From: EB88 sp965199135
GTDB lineage: Bacteria; Acidobacteriota; Terriglobia; Terriglobales; Acidobacteriaceae
Reading direction: 5' to 3'
Length of the DNA stretch: 64,000 nt
NCBI GenBank assembly: GCA_965199135.1
Contig: OZ240685.1
Span: 1,426,001-1,490,000 of the forward strand
In this document: positions 25,262-35,320 of the stretch, in pieces
Layout of the letters: each line of letters starts with the position of its first letter
How positions within the stretch are numbered: the first letter of the stretch is position 1
Program-made: the position numbers and the translations under genes
Notes under the pieces: generated by a model
The model's database searches: none
The model's input: the letters and a program-made list of their open reading frames with translations, nothing else
What the model was told of the DNA's origin: nothing

Positions 25262-26245
25262 GTGAACAAGCGCTTTTACATCATCTTCGTTGCCCGGGAA
25301 GCCGATGGCCGACTCCGCAAGGTGCCTATCCCCTTGCACTATGCCTACGTGTTCGTTGCAGCGGCCCTGGTGGGCGCGTTCACGATCGCGGGCATGGCCG
25401 GGTCCTACAGCCGCATGCTCCTGAAGACCGAGAGCTACAACCAGGTCCGCAGCCAGCGGGAAGCGTTGCGTAAGCAGTATGCCTCCCTCGAGCTGCAAGT
25501 TCACCAGAAGGACGTCCAGGCTGCCTCGCTTGGTTCCCTTGCGAGCCAGGTGACAGCACTCTACGGGCTGCATGCACGGCCAACCAAGGCGATCGCCACG
25601 GCAACCACGCCAGTGCTGGCAGATAGTTCGCCGGACAGCACCGATGGCTTCAACCAGCAGGCGTATGCCAAGTCGCTGGACCAGTTTGCCGCGCTGCGCA
25701 GCGAGGCGCTCGCGGGCCACCTGGAACCGCGGTTTAACTACGAGCCGCATCCCTTTGCGACCAACGCAGACACCGTTCTGACGGGTGCCGCGACGCCCTC
25801 GCTCTGGCCGGTGGTGGGCCGTCTGACCAGCTCCTTCGGCGAGCGTCTCGACCCGTTCAACGGGGAGGGCTCCTTCCATGCAGGGCTCGACATCGCGGCT
25901 GCCTACGGGACTCCGGTACGCGCGCCTGCCGACGGCGTGGTGGCGAAGGCCGGCCCGGCCAGCGGTTACGGACGTGAGCTTGTGATCGACCATGGCAGCG
26001 GCATCACCACGATCTACGGGCATCTCTCGGCGTTCGCGATTGTTCCGGGGCAGATCGTGAAGCAGGGTCAGGTGGTGGCTTACGTCGGCTCAGCAGGCCG
26101 CAGTACTGGTCCACACCTGCACTACGAGGTCCGCGTGAACAACATGCCGGTCAACCCGCACAAGTACCTGCGCGAGACGATGGAGCAGCAGGAAGACCAG
26201 ATGGCTGCCGCCGGCAGCATCGGTCTCCAGCACGCCAGCCGCTGA
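25262..26245 (+). CDS. M23 family metallopeptidase
   Basis: A 327-residue envelope peptidase. Near the N-terminus is one membrane anchor (YAYVFVAAALVGAFTIAGMAG) followed by a coiled-coil region (SYNQVRSQREALRKQYASLELQVHQKD). The C-terminal LytM/M23 domain has FHAGLDIAAAYGTPVRAPADG (HxxxD), YGRELVIDHGSGITTIYGHLS and the zinc motif GPHLHYEVRV. All catalytic residues are present, so it is a likely peptidoglycan endopeptidase. The start is the GTG at 25262, which begins directly before a typical MNKRFYIIFVARE start for these proteins. The 287-base gap upstream shows no gene. Confidence 0.93.
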   Translation: MNKRFYIIFVAREADGRLRKVPIPLHYAYVFVAAALVGAFTIAGMAGSYSRMLLKTESYNQVRSQREALRKQYASLELQVHQKDVQAASLGSLASQVTALYGLHARPTKAIATATTPVLADSSPDSTDGFNQQAYAKSLDQFAALRSEALAGHLEPRFNYEPHPFATNADTVLTGAATPSLWPVVGRLTSSFGERLDPFNGEGSFHAGLDIAAAYGTPVRAPADGVVAKAGPASGYGRELVIDHGSGITTIYGHLSAFAIVPGQIVKQGQVVAYVGSAGRSTGPHLHYEVRVNNMPVNPHKYLRETMEQQEDQMAAAGSIGLQHASR

Positions 26246-26260
26246 TCGCTTCCCGACACC

Positions 26261-26290
26261 AAGAGGGCCGCTTTGCGCGGCCCTCTTTTC
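26261..26290 (+). terminator. Bidirectional Rho-independent terminator
   Basis: AGAGGGCCGC-TTTGC-GCGGCCCTCT followed by TTTT lies between two convergent genes, 16 bases after the M23 peptidase stop. It can serve both strands. Confidence 0.85.
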
Positions 26291-26298
26291 CTTGCGCG

Positions 26299-27303
26299 CT
26301 AGTGCTGGCTGCGGCCTGGTGCGAGACCATCCGGGGTGCGGATCAGCGAGTGAAGCAGGTTTTCGGGCAGCGTGGCATTGAGTACGGCGCGGTCGTTGTA
26401 CTGGTTCACCGTCGCGGTGTTCAGCAGAGCCTGGTAGTCGCTGTTCGACATTCCGCCGGGCAGGTTGTTCTCGGCAAAGCGGCCCAGGCTGAGCAGGCCG
26501 GAGAGGGCCTTTGCGGAGGCACGTGCCGAGGCCTCGTTGGGCGCGATCTCCTCGATGCGCAGGCGGAGCGCGCCGGTCCAGCGCAGCGAGGCGACAAAGG
26601 TCGCATCCAGGCGAAAGGGCAGGGCCAGGCCCATGATCCGTAGTTCTCCATGATCGGCGAAGGGCAGCCCGATCTGACCCAGGCCCCAGGCCAGCGAAAG
26701 CACGGGCAGGTCGGTGTAGTGCTCGGTGAGCAGCGTGGGCTCGGCAGAGCCGAAGGGCAGCCAGGCAGTGCGCGCCCGGTCCAGGATCGAGTGGATCTGC
26801 TCCGGGGTAGGCGTATTGCTGATCGCGACCAGGCCGTGCGGAAGCACCGCGACCCGCACCGTGCGGCCATCGCTCGGAATGTTGAAGATCGTTCGGCCGC
26901 TGTAGGTGTCGGTGCTGTTCGCGATGCCGCTGAGGTAGCGTTCGAGCCGTGCCGGGTCGAAGGTTCCTGAGAACACCTCGGAGAACGCCAGTCCGGCGTT
27001 AGGCCCGGTGGCGTCCGGCAGGTGATCGAGTGCGAACGCTGACTGGTCAAGGTCCCGCTCGAAGTTGATGCCGGTGGCGTCGATGAAGCGCTGGTAGTCC
27101 GGGTCATGCTGGACGGGCTTGCGGTCAAAGTGCGTTGCGGCGCGCAGGGGGCTCAGGTTGAAGTAGAGGATCCCCTGCGACTCGGGCAGAATCCGCGCGA
27201 CCAGAGGAGCGGTGTTCTTGCGCCAGAAGAAGAGCAATGCCCCTGCCGCGACGACCACGATAAAGACCAGGAGCACAACACGCGTTCGCGTCCAGCGGAT
27301 CAA
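26299..27303 (-). CDS. Membrane-anchored protein of unknown function
   Basis: A 334-residue protein with one N-terminal membrane helix (VVLLVFIVVVAAGALLFFW) preceded by positively charged residues, so the rest is probably outside the cytoplasm. The outer part starts ARILPESQGILYFNLSPLRAATHFDRKPV and continues as alternating strands and helices, with repeated LPHGLVAIS and AFSEVFSGTFDPARLERYLSG. I do not recognise the family, although this arrangement looks like the conserved DUF3352-type or outer-membrane-linked proteins. Ends close to a shared terminator. Confidence 0.7.
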   Translation of the reverse strand: MIRWTRTRVVLLVFIVVVAAGALLFFWRKNTAPLVARILPESQGILYFNLSPLRAATHFDRKPVQHDPDYQRFIDATGINFERDLDQSAFALDHLPDATGPNAGLAFSEVFSGTFDPARLERYLSGIANSTDTYSGRTIFNIPSDGRTVRVAVLPHGLVAISNTPTPEQIHSILDRARTAWLPFGSAEPTLLTEHYTDLPVLSLAWGLGQIGLPFADHGELRIMGLALPFRLDATFVASLRWTGALRLRIEEIAPNEASARASAKALSGLLSLGRFAENNLPGGMSNSDYQALLNTATVNQYNDRAVLNATLPENLLHSLIRTPDGLAPGRSQH

Positions 27304-27512
27304 GCCGACCTCACTTCCGTAGAGTTCAGACTACTCAAAAACCGCGTCCGCGGCCGAGCCACTGCGTGCTGGCGGCGTGGTGCTCGCATTGCTGGTGTAC
27401 GCCGGCCTCGCGGGGCTCGGCATTGAGGAACAGAGATGCCTTTTACCCCGCGGCCACCCGACGCTCGCGATGCAGGCACCACGCAAGTGGGCACGGAGCG
27501 ACCGTGGCGGGG

Positions 27513-28724
27513 TTAGTGGGTCTCCGTGCCGGGCAGCACGCCCGGCTCAGGGATGGAGACCATCTGCGGATCGCCCTTGTACGGCGCGAGCTTGTTCTTC
27601 TGCGCGAGGAAGAGGTCTTCAAAATAGCGGCGCGACAGCCAGGCGATGCCGGTGGCGATGAGGCTCGTGATCAGGCAGCGCACCAGGAGCATGCCGAAGT
27701 TGCTGTTGAAGGTGCCGAGCACGGTGTGGGCCAGGTACTTGTCGTAGAGCCGGAAGACCAGTTGGTGGACGAGGTAGAGGCCGTAGGAGATGTCGCCGAA
27801 GAAGACGAAGAAGCGCAGCGTCTTTGAGGGCGGTGGACCGTTTTTGCGGTGCCGGGCGACGGCCCAGAGGGCGAACGCGGCGAAGAGCCCGAGGATGGGC
27901 GGCTGCTTGAAGGACGCCATCAGGATGGTCGTGGTGCGGCCGGAGAAGCCGTGAAGCGCGGTGAACAGAACCGGGGCGAGGGCGATCGAGGAGATCAGCG
28001 TGAGCCGCCGGTAGATGGTGCGGATGTTGCCGCGGTGAATGGTGCCTTCGCGAAGCAGAATGGCGAGCAGGGCGCCGGAGACGATGCAGTCGACGTTTGA
28101 GGGCGTGTTGAGGAAGGTCTCGATGCCGACGATCGAGAGTGCAAGCCGAAAGAAGGGTGTGAGCACGACGCCGGCGACGGTGAGCCAGAGCAGCTTGCGG
28201 CGGCTGACATAGCGCACAAAGAAGGGCCAGATGAGGTAGAACTGCTCTTCCACGGCGAGCGTCCACATCACGCCGTACTCCTGGGAGCGTGCGCCGACCA
28301 GCCTGGCCATGTTGCCGATGTAGAGCAGGCAGGCGAGCACAAAGCGCCAGGAGACGAAGTGGCCCAGCTTGAGTACGGCGAGCATCAGGAGGTAGCCGGG
28401 AAGGATGCGCAGGGCGCGGCGGACGTAGAAGTTCTTCCAGTAATGCGGCTTCTCGACCGAGTCGAGCAGGATCCCGGTGATCAGGAAGCCGGAGAGCGAG
28501 AAGAACATCGTCATCCCGGCGGCGCCGATCGAGGTGAAGCGGAGAAAGAAGGCCTGGAAGGAGCCGGGAGCCGCGGGATAGTTCGAGTCGTAGAAGGCGT
28601 GAAAGAGGAGCACGGAGAGCATGCCAGCGCCGCGAAGACCATCGAGCGGGAGGATGTGGCCGCGGTACTGGATCTTGTCGGTGGATCCAGGGGGTGCGTC
28701 GGCGGCGAGTTCCTGTTGCGGCAA
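27513..28724 (-). CDS. Acyltransferase family 3 membrane protein (OafA/YrhL-like)
   Basis: About 403 residues with ten or so hydrophobic helices. The N-terminal signature HILPLDGLRGAGMLSVLLFHAF contains the essential Arg and His of the acyltransferase-3 family. FFSLSGFLITGILLD and the WTLAVEEQFYLIWPFF motif follow. Such enzymes acetylate or acylate surface glycans and lipids; the acceptor is unknown. I chose the TTG at 28724 because CAGGAG lies 6 bases upstream; the ATG at 28754 has no RBS. The gene stands alone. Confidence 0.9.
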   Translation of the reverse strand: MPQQELAADAPPGSTDKIQYRGHILPLDGLRGAGMLSVLLFHAFYDSNYPAAPGSFQAFFLRFTSIGAAGMTMFFSLSGFLITGILLDSVEKPHYWKNFYVRRALRILPGYLLMLAVLKLGHFVSWRFVLACLLYIGNMARLVGARSQEYGVMWTLAVEEQFYLIWPFFVRYVSRRKLLWLTVAGVVLTPFFRLALSIVGIETFLNTPSNVDCIVSGALLAILLREGTIHRGNIRTIYRRLTLISSIALAPVLFTALHGFSGRTTTILMASFKQPPILGLFAAFALWAVARHRKNGPPPSKTLRFFVFFGDISYGLYLVHQLVFRLYDKYLAHTVLGTFNSNFGMLLVRCLITSLIATGIAWLSRRYFEDLFLAQKNKLAPYKGDPQMVSIPEPGVLPGTETH

Positions 28725-28816
28725 TGCGTTCTCCTGTTCGAGACACAGTAGCATGCGGGCCCGCGCGTGGGGCGTGGTCGCGGAAGCAACAGGTACACCG
28801 CGGGAACTTCGAGTCG

Positions 28817-29773
28817 CTACGTGCTCTTGAGGTACTCCCCGGGGTTTGCCCCGACCACTCGCTTGAACGCTTTGCTGAACGCAGCGTCGGACTCATAGCC
28901 GACCATCCGGGCGATATCCACCAGTTTCTTGTCCCGCTGTTCAAGGAGTTGCATCGCCTTCTGCATCCGCCACTCGGTGACATATTCGAGCGGCGACTGC
29001 TCGAGGAGCTCTTTGAATCGGGCTGCGAATGCGGAGCGGGACATGCCTGCGGCTGCAGCCAGGGATTGCACTGTCCAGGGCGCTTTCACGTTGTCGTGCA
29101 TAGCGCGAAGGGCCCTGCCGACCTGCGGATCAAACACCGCCCGCAGCCATCCCTGGGTCTGCTTCGGATCCGACGCGATGCGTGCGCGGAGTATCTGGAT
29201 AAACAGAACCTCGGCCAGTCGAGTCGCGACGACCTCCGATCCGGGTGCCTGTTCTGCCATCTCTGCAGCAAGTGCCTGCACGGTGTTGTGGAGGGCGAGC
29301 GTACGGGCATCATCGGCCTTCATCAAGATGAGCTTCGGGAGTAACTTCTTGATCGGCTGGACGCTGGCGCGATCAAAACTCAGCGACCCACAGACGATCG
29401 TGGTCGGTGCGCCGCCACCTCCGCAGTGAGCGACATTTCCGTTGGCCAGGGCCCCGATCTGGCGGAAAGTCCATCCTGGGCGTGTTCCCGGGCTGTCACG
29501 CAGAACAATCGAAGTCCCCTTGGCCAGCAGGAAGCAGTCCCCGCCGGTGAGAGGGATCGGCTCCGGCCTCCCTTCCACACTGAGCCAGCAACTGCCGCGG
29601 GAAAGCATGGCGAAGTGCGCCAGATCTGCTGGGAGCGTCTTTCTAGCGGAAGGCGTGACTTCTTCCGTGTCCTGGTTTTCCTGCTTTACGCCCCATGGAG
29701 CTGTGGCTTCGAGCCTGTGCAGACCAAAGGCGGTGACGTGCAAGGTGCGAAAGATGTCGGTGATCGGGTCCAC
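28817..29773 (-). CDS. AraC-family transcriptional regulator with cupin domain
   Basis: A 318-residue regulator. The N-terminal half is a cupin-like ligand domain (FAMLSRGSCWLSVEGRPEPIPLTGGDCFLLAKG). The C-terminal 100 residues are two helix-turn-helix motifs (WTVQSLAAAAGMSRSAFAARFKELLEQSP and LVDIARMVGYESDAAFSKAFKRVVGANPGEYLKS), the classic AraC signature. I chose the GTG at 29773 with AGGAG 5 bases upstream. It is divergent from the SDR gene, with about 120 bases between, so it very likely regulates that gene. Confidence 0.9.
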   Translation of the reverse strand: MDPITDIFRTLHVTAFGLHRLEATAPWGVKQENQDTEEVTPSARKTLPADLAHFAMLSRGSCWLSVEGRPEPIPLTGGDCFLLAKGTSIVLRDSPGTRPGWTFRQIGALANGNVAHCGGGGAPTTIVCGSLSFDRASVQPIKKLLPKLILMKADDARTLALHNTVQALAAEMAEQAPGSEVVATRLAEVLFIQILRARIASDPKQTQGWLRAVFDPQVGRALRAMHDNVKAPWTVQSLAAAAGMSRSAFAARFKELLEQSPLEYVTEWRMQKAMQLLEQRDKKLVDIARMVGYESDAAFSKAFKRVVGANPGEYLKST

Positions 29774-29893
29774 CAGGGCTCCTACATTTGGACGATGGGA
29801 CAAGAGTTGGCGACGATCAGGCAGTTCTCGTCCACCGTCAACGAACTCTACTCCTTTGAACGGAATGCTACACAACTGCCGAAGGGAGTAAGT

Positions 29894-30628
29894 ATGGGAA
29901 GGCTTGAGGGTAAGGTCGCAGTCATTACAGGTGGATCGAGCGGACTGGCGCTGGCGAGTGCCCGGCGCTTTGTTGAAGAGGGAGCCTATGTGTTCATCAC
30001 GGGCCGGCGGCAGGAGCAGCTCGATGAGGCGGTCACGTCCATTGGCCGCAACATAACGGGCGTGCGCGGGGACGCGGCAAATCTCGATGACCTGGATCGT
30101 CTCTTCGAGACGGTGCAGCGGGAGAAAGGCAGGATCGACGTCCTGTTCGCGAGCGCCGGCAGGGGTGAGGCTCTGGCCCTCGGCGAGATCACGGAGCAGC
30201 ACTTCGATGCGGCCTTTGACCTGAACACGCGGGGAACGCTGTTTACGGTTCAGAAGGCGCTGCCGCTGTTAAACGATGGCGGGTCGATCATCATGACGGG
30301 GTCCGTGGCTTCCGTGAAGGGCTTTCCTGGGTTTGGCGTGTATGCAGCGAGCAAGGCCGCGTTGCGTTCCTTTGCGCGCACATGGCTCAATGAGCTGAAG
30401 GGCCGGAGGATCCGGGTGAACGTGCTGAGCCCGGGGCCCATCGCCACACCGATGCAGGAAGAGGTTCTCACCAAGGAGGCGAAGCAGATGTTTGAGTCCC
30501 TGATCCCGCGGGGAACGATGGGTCAGCCTGAGGAGGTCGCCACGGCCGCACTGTTTCTTGCTTCAGAGGATTCAAGCTTCGTCAACGGCGTGGAGCTGGC
30601 GGTGGACGGGGGCTTTTCGGCGATCTGA
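29894..30628 (+). CDS. Short-chain dehydrogenase/reductase
   Basis: A 244-residue SDR. The cofactor loop is TGGSSGLALA, where the third Gly of TGxxxGxG is Ala. A DxxN-like GDAAN, then FASAGRG, the catalytic Ser in MTGSVAS and the YAASK (YxxxK) dyad follow. The C-terminus ends SFVNGVELAVDGGFSAI, typical for the classical group. An Arg after the second strand (GRRQEQ) suggests NADP preference. The substrate is unknown. The start is supported by AGGGAG upstream. The araC-SDR divergent pair is a common arrangement. Confidence 0.92.
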   Translation: MGRLEGKVAVITGGSSGLALASARRFVEEGAYVFITGRRQEQLDEAVTSIGRNITGVRGDAANLDDLDRLFETVQREKGRIDVLFASAGRGEALALGEITEQHFDAAFDLNTRGTLFTVQKALPLLNDGGSIIMTGSVASVKGFPGFGVYAASKAALRSFARTWLNELKGRRIRVNVLSPGPIATPMQEEVLTKEAKQMFESLIPRGTMGQPEEVATAALFLASEDSSFVNGVELAVDGGFSAI

Positions 30629-30760
30629 GACCTGTTGCTCCGGGTGGTGGGTGGCTCGATCGGGAGGCACCCACCCACTCCGCCCGGCAACCAGCAGGGA
30701 CGATGACGTTTGTTTGTCGCCCGGCCTGAGCGTGCCTGCGCGCGAGGCACTGGCGCAACA

Positions 30761-30789
30761 TTGCAGCCGGTCCAAACCCGTGCTAACCT
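30761..30789 (+). promoter_or_regulatory. Candidate sigma-70 promoter for the tRNA/tuf operon
   Basis: TTGCAG (30761-30766), 17-base spacer, TAACCT (30784-30789), about 97 bases before tRNA-Thr. It lies in a 257-base gap without other features and is assigned by motif match only. Confidence 0.4.
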
Positions 30790-30885
30790 CAGACTTCGTG
30801 CGCTGCTTTCCCCAGGGTTGCTGAGCCGGTGCTGCCTCGGCGGTCCCGGGAAGGGTCCCACGGGTTTTCGAGCGTATGCCGGTGG

Positions 30886-30961
<76 letters not shown>

Positions 30962-31074
30962 CAATCCAAGCTCAACCAGGGAAGCGGGTCCCATGCGCCG
31001 GTTCGACGCATCCTGAGATTCGTGTGTGCGCGGAGTGTTGCAGCGGCAAGAATTTTTACTGGTTTGTACGACGG

Positions 31075-31162
31075 GCACAGGTGGCCGAGCGGTTAATGGC
31101 AGCAGACTGTAAATCTGCCGCTCCTAGGAGCTACGAAGGTTCGAATCCTTCCCTGTGCACCA
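31075..31162 (+). tRNA. tRNA-Tyr (GTA)
   Basis: An 88-nt tRNA with a long variable arm (CCGCTCCTAGGAGCTACG region), acceptor GCACAGG/CCTGTGC, anticodon GTA, and encoded CCA. Charges tyrosine. Confidence 0.96.
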
Positions 31163-31217
31163 CTTGTTTTGTTTGCGGTTCTGGCAGCGGAGTCAACGAG
31201 TAGGACGTGAAAGCCCC

Positions 31218-31382
31218 ATGCGCATCGAAGGCGCACAACGCACGGTGGTTGCTCTTGGGGTGCTGCTCTGCACGGCAGGGCTTGCGTGGGCTACCATGGA
31301 TGCGGGCGCGATTCGCAACGTGGTGCTGGTGCTTCTGGCCGGTTTCGCCCTGCGGATTGCCCTGGTAGGGCGTAGGACGTAA
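31218..31382 (+). CDS. Small hydrophobic protein between tRNA genes
   Basis: A 54-residue ORF with two predicted membrane segments (TVVALGVLLCTAGLAWA and NVVLVLLAGFALRIALV) separated by TMDAGAIR, and a basic tail GRRT. It lies between tRNA-Tyr and tRNA-Thr in the same orientation and would be on the primary transcript. The RBS is weak (AGGA 12 bases upstream). It may be real or a chance ORF in a stable RNA operon. Confidence 0.4.
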   Translation: MRIEGAQRTVVALGVLLCTAGLAWATMDAGAIRNVVLVLLAGFALRIALVGRRT

Positions 31383-31410
31383 GGCAGGCTCGAAAGCGCC
31401 TGCGAAGAGG

Positions 31411-31486
<76 letters not shown>

Positions 31487-31523
31487 GATTTCTAAAGAAG
31501 TGGCGCGAAGGAATGCCAGAAGA

Positions 31524-31598
31524 GCGGGAGTAACTCAGTGGTAGAGTCACAGCCTTCCAAGCTGTTGGTCGCGGGTCCGATTCCCGTCTCCCGCTCCA
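31524..31598 (+). tRNA. tRNA-Gly (TCC)
   Basis: A 75-nt cloverleaf: acceptor GCGGGAG/CTCCCGC, anticodon loop CTTCCAA (TCC) on stem ACAGC/GCTGT, T arm GCGGGTCCGATTCCCGT, and encoded CCA. Reads GGA glycine codons. Last tRNA before tuf. Confidence 0.97.
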
Positions 31599-31633
31599 AA
31601 CGTTCCGGGTCGCAAGGGTCGAGATAGCAGCTG

Positions 31634-31942
31634 ATGTTCGAGCAGGCAGTACTTCCCATCCAGGATGAAACGACATTCGTGAAGGTCTCCTCGTCACTCG
31701 AGCGGAACTTCGCGCCCAGCCACGTCGGGGAGTTTCTCCGGAAGCTTGCGCGGGCGAAGCTGCGGGCCCGGCAGTTCGAGGCCATTCTGGCCAGCGGGCT
31801 TCTCGGAGCCGAGACGGCCGGGGCGTATGCGCAGCTGGGAGACTCGGACCGCGGCCATGTGCGCGAGCAGTACCTGAGCATGGTCGAGAAAGTCGCGCCG
31901 GAGCTGCGCGCCAAGTTTCTGAAGGTGTACGCGTACTACTGA
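31634..31942 (+). CDS. Conserved helical protein of unknown function next to tuf
   Basis: A 102-residue all-helical, basic protein (SSLERNFAPSHVGEFLRKLARAKLRARQFEAILASGLLG, DRGHVREQYLSMVEKVAPELRAKFLKVYAYY). It has no signal peptide or known motif. It sits 35 bases after tRNA-Gly and 55 bases before tuf on the same strand, so it is probably co-transcribed with tRNA and elongation factor genes. Function unknown; basic helices could bind RNA. Confidence 0.65.
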   Translation: MFEQAVLPIQDETTFVKVSSSLERNFAPSHVGEFLRKLARAKLRARQFEAILASGLLGAETAGAYAQLGDSDRGHVREQYLSMVEKVAPELRAKFLKVYAYY

Positions 31943-31997
31943 GTTGGTGCGTGGGTTGTTGGGTTGAGCAGGGCACTCTGAGGGAGAGATAGCAACG

Positions 31998-33185
<1,188 letters not shown>

Positions 33186-33217
33186 CACGAGCTGGCACAG
33201 AGAGACGGGGCAGAAAA

Positions 33218-33253
33218 CAGCGAGGGCGGCAGGGGAGCCTCCCGCCCTCGCTG
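33218..33253 (+). terminator. Hairpin between tuf and rpmG
   Basis: CAGCGAGGGCGG pairs with CCGCCCTCGCTG around a 12-base loop. There is no T-run, so it is either an attenuator or an RNA-processing hairpin; the operon probably continues. Confidence 0.6.
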
Positions 33254-33286
33254 GGATTCCCGCCCCGGTTCAGATAGGATAGAAAA

Positions 33287-33436
33287 ATGCGCGAAATCAT
33301 TACATTAGCGTGTGGCGAGTGCAAGGAGCGGAACTACTCGACGACAAAGAACAAGAAGACGACCACTGGTCGCCTCGAGTTCCAGAAGTTTTGTAACCGT
33401 TGCCGCAAGCACACCCCCCACAAGGAAACCAAGTAG
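33287..33436 (+). CDS. rpmG: 50S ribosomal protein L33
   Basis: A 49-residue protein of zinc-binding (C+) type, with cysteines at 9, 12, 36 and 39 (ACGECKERNY, FCNRCRKHT). It sits in the 50S subunit. A purine-rich RBS (ATAGGATAG) precedes it. The place after tuf and before tRNA-Trp and secE is typical for the bacterial cluster. Confidence 0.97.
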   Translation: MREIITLACGECKERNYSTTKNKKTTTGRLEFQKFCNRCRKHTPHKETK

Positions 33437-33538
33437 ACGCTGGCCGCGTCTGGCCGCTGCGCCGATCGGGCGCAGGGGCCAGTGCAAGCCAGGTGTGCCG
33501 AGTGTTCAAGCAGCTGCGCACGAGAGCAGCTGCAAAAC

Positions 33539-33614
33539 AGGGGCGTAAGCTCAACGGTTAAACTGTCGGTCTCCAAAACCGAACTTCTCGGTTCGAATCC
33601 GAGCGCCCCTGCCA
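33539..33614 (+). tRNA. tRNA-Trp (CCA)
   Basis: Cloverleaf: acceptor AGGGGCG/CGCCCCT, D arm AGCTCAACGGTTAAACT, anticodon loop CTCCAAA (CCA) on stem TCGGT/ACCGA, T loop GTTCGAAT, and encoded CCA. Lies between rpmG and secE. Confidence 0.97.
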
Positions 33615-33680
33615 AAGATTCAGTGTTTACGCGAGAGAATGCCGGGAGCGCAGGGATGCGCGAGCGGCTGGAGTGGGCGG

Positions 33681-33971
33681 ATGCCCGTGGAAGAGCGAGA
33701 CAAGCGTATGCAAAAGGCGACAGCACTGCCCGCGGTTCCCGAGAGCGGCTCCGAGCGGGAAAATGCGCTGGCGCGCGGCCGGAATTTCCTCGGGGAAGTC
33801 CGGAACGAGATGCGCAAGGTGTCTTCCCCGTCGCGCGCCGAAGTGCAATCGACAACCACCGTGGTGATCCTGGCCGTGTTTACCTTTGCGGCCTTCTTCT
33901 ACCTGGTAGATTCCATCCTGGGATACGTGTTGCAGGCGGTCTTGAAGTGGCTGGGCGGCTCCGGGGCCTAG
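33681..33971 (+). CDS. secE: Preprotein translocase subunit SecE
   Basis: About 96 residues, a small integral membrane subunit of the Sec translocon. The amphipathic ARGRNFLGEVRNEMRKVSSPSRAEVQSTTTVVI leads into a single membrane helix (LAVFTFAAFFYLVDSILGYVL), the standard short SecE. The ATG at 33681 has GGAG 7 bases upstream; an internal ATG at 33708 also has a GA-rich RBS and would give 87 residues. It is directly followed by nusG. Confidence 0.92.
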   Translation: MPVEERDKRMQKATALPAVPESGSERENALARGRNFLGEVRNEMRKVSSPSRAEVQSTTTVVILAVFTFAAFFYLVDSILGYVLQAVLKWLGGSGA

Positions 33972-34038
33972 GTGTGGACCACAGGTGTTCGAACAAGTAG
34001 GGTGTGCGCTGATGCAGCGATGCCGGCGGCGAGGATAG

Positions 34039-34695
34039 ATGGCGGACGAGCAGAACAATGACATGGTGGAGACCTCGGCAGCAGAGCCGTCCCTGGCCGA
34101 GCAGGCTGCCGCGGCTGCGGCTGTGGACGGCGAGGCTGCCCTTGAGCCGCCCGCGAATGAGCGGTTCAAGTGGTACGTGATCCATGCGTATTCCGGATTT
34201 GAACGCAAGGTCCGCGAGGCGATCGAGACGCGCAAGCACTCCTATGGTTTGCAGGACAAGATCGGCCGCATCGAGATCCCGCTTGAGTCGCATACGGAAC
34301 TTGTGAACGGCAAGAAGAAGATCACCGAGAAGGTGTTCCTGCCTGGTTATGTGCTGATCGAGATGGATCTTGATAACGATCTCTGGCACATCATCAAGAA
34401 CACGCCGCGGGTGACGGGCTTTCTGGGAACCGGTGACAAGCCGGTTGCGATGAGCGAGGAAGACGTGAAGTCTCTCCTGTTCCGCTCGGAAGCAAGCAAG
34501 GAAAAGCCGCAGCTCAAGATCAAGTTTGAGAAGAACGAGTCGGTTCGCATCACGGAAGGTCCATTCGCAAACTTCAATGGGCTGGTGGATGAAGTCAACG
34601 AGGACCGCCAGACCGTCAAGGTCATGGTGACGATCTTTGGCCGGTCAACGCCGGTGGAGCTTGAGTTTGGCAAGGTAGAAAAGGTCGAGGCATAG
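34039..34695 (+). CDS. nusG: Transcription antitermination/termination factor NusG
   Basis: A 218-residue protein. An acidic N-terminal stretch is followed by the NGN domain (FKWYVIHAYSGFERKVREAIETRK, VFLPGYVLIEMDLDNDLWHIIKNTPRVTGFLG). The C-terminal KOW domain has GPFANFNGLVDEVNEDRQTVKVMVTIFGRSTPVELEFGKVEKV. It couples RNA polymerase to the ribosome and Rho. The N-terminal acidic extension of about 40 residues is longer than in E. coli. Confidence 0.96.
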   Translation: MADEQNNDMVETSAAEPSLAEQAAAAAAVDGEAALEPPANERFKWYVIHAYSGFERKVREAIETRKHSYGLQDKIGRIEIPLESHTELVNGKKKITEKVFLPGYVLIEMDLDNDLWHIIKNTPRVTGFLGTGDKPVAMSEEDVKSLLFRSEASKEKPQLKIKFEKNESVRITEGPFANFNGLVDEVNEDRQTVKVMVTIFGRSTPVELEFGKVEKVEA

Positions 34696-34757
34696 GCCCG
34701 ACTGCACGATCAGGCCAGCCCGGGACGCGGGCGGCTGTATAGAAAAGGGAACAAGCG

Positions 34758-35195
34758 ATGCCTCCTACAAAGAAGATTACCGGGTACGTCAAGCTGCAGA
34801 TCGAAGCCGGCAAGGCTACCCCGGCGCCGCCGGTCGGCCCGGCCCTCGGCCAGGCACAGGTCAACATCATGGAGTTCTGCAAGCAGTTCAACGCGCGCAC
34901 GCAGAACAAGGAAATGGCCGGGCTCATCATCCCGGTTGTGATCACGGTCTATGTGGACCGTACCTTCTCCTTCATCACCAAGACTCCGCCTGCCGCAATC
35001 CTGCTCAAGAAGGCAGCGGGTCTGGCGAAGGGGTCTGGCGTGCCGAACAAGACCAAGGTCGGCACGGTGACCGAGGCCCAGGTACGCGAGATCGCCACGC
35101 AGAAGATGCCGGACCTGAATGCTGCCTCGGTCGAGACAGCGATCAAGAGCATCAAGGGAACGGCTCGCTCGATGGGAATTGAAGTCACGGCGTAA
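34758..35195 (+). CDS. rplK: 50S ribosomal protein L11
   Basis: A 145-residue protein; KKITGYVKLQIEAGKATPAPPVGPALGQ is the diagnostic N-terminal region, and the C-terminal RNA-binding part is PPAAILLKKAAGLAKGSGVPNKTKVG...ARSMGIEV. Binds the GTPase-associated region of 23S rRNA. Starts with a good AAAGGGAA RBS. First of the L11-L1-L10-L7/12 ribosomal genes. Confidence 0.98.
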   Translation: MPPTKKITGYVKLQIEAGKATPAPPVGPALGQAQVNIMEFCKQFNARTQNKEMAGLIIPVVITVYVDRTFSFITKTPPAAILLKKAAGLAKGSGVPNKTKVGTVTEAQVREIATQKMPDLNAASVETAIKSIKGTARSMGIEVTA

Positions 35196-35320
35196 ACCGC
35201 AGCACTTGCGTCGACGCGACGGATCGGGAATACTACAGAAACGGCCCCTGCGCAAGCAGCGGGCCCGTCAACAGTACCACGGCCTGCGGACCCAGGGCAG
35301 CGCGGTGGGAGACAGGAATT

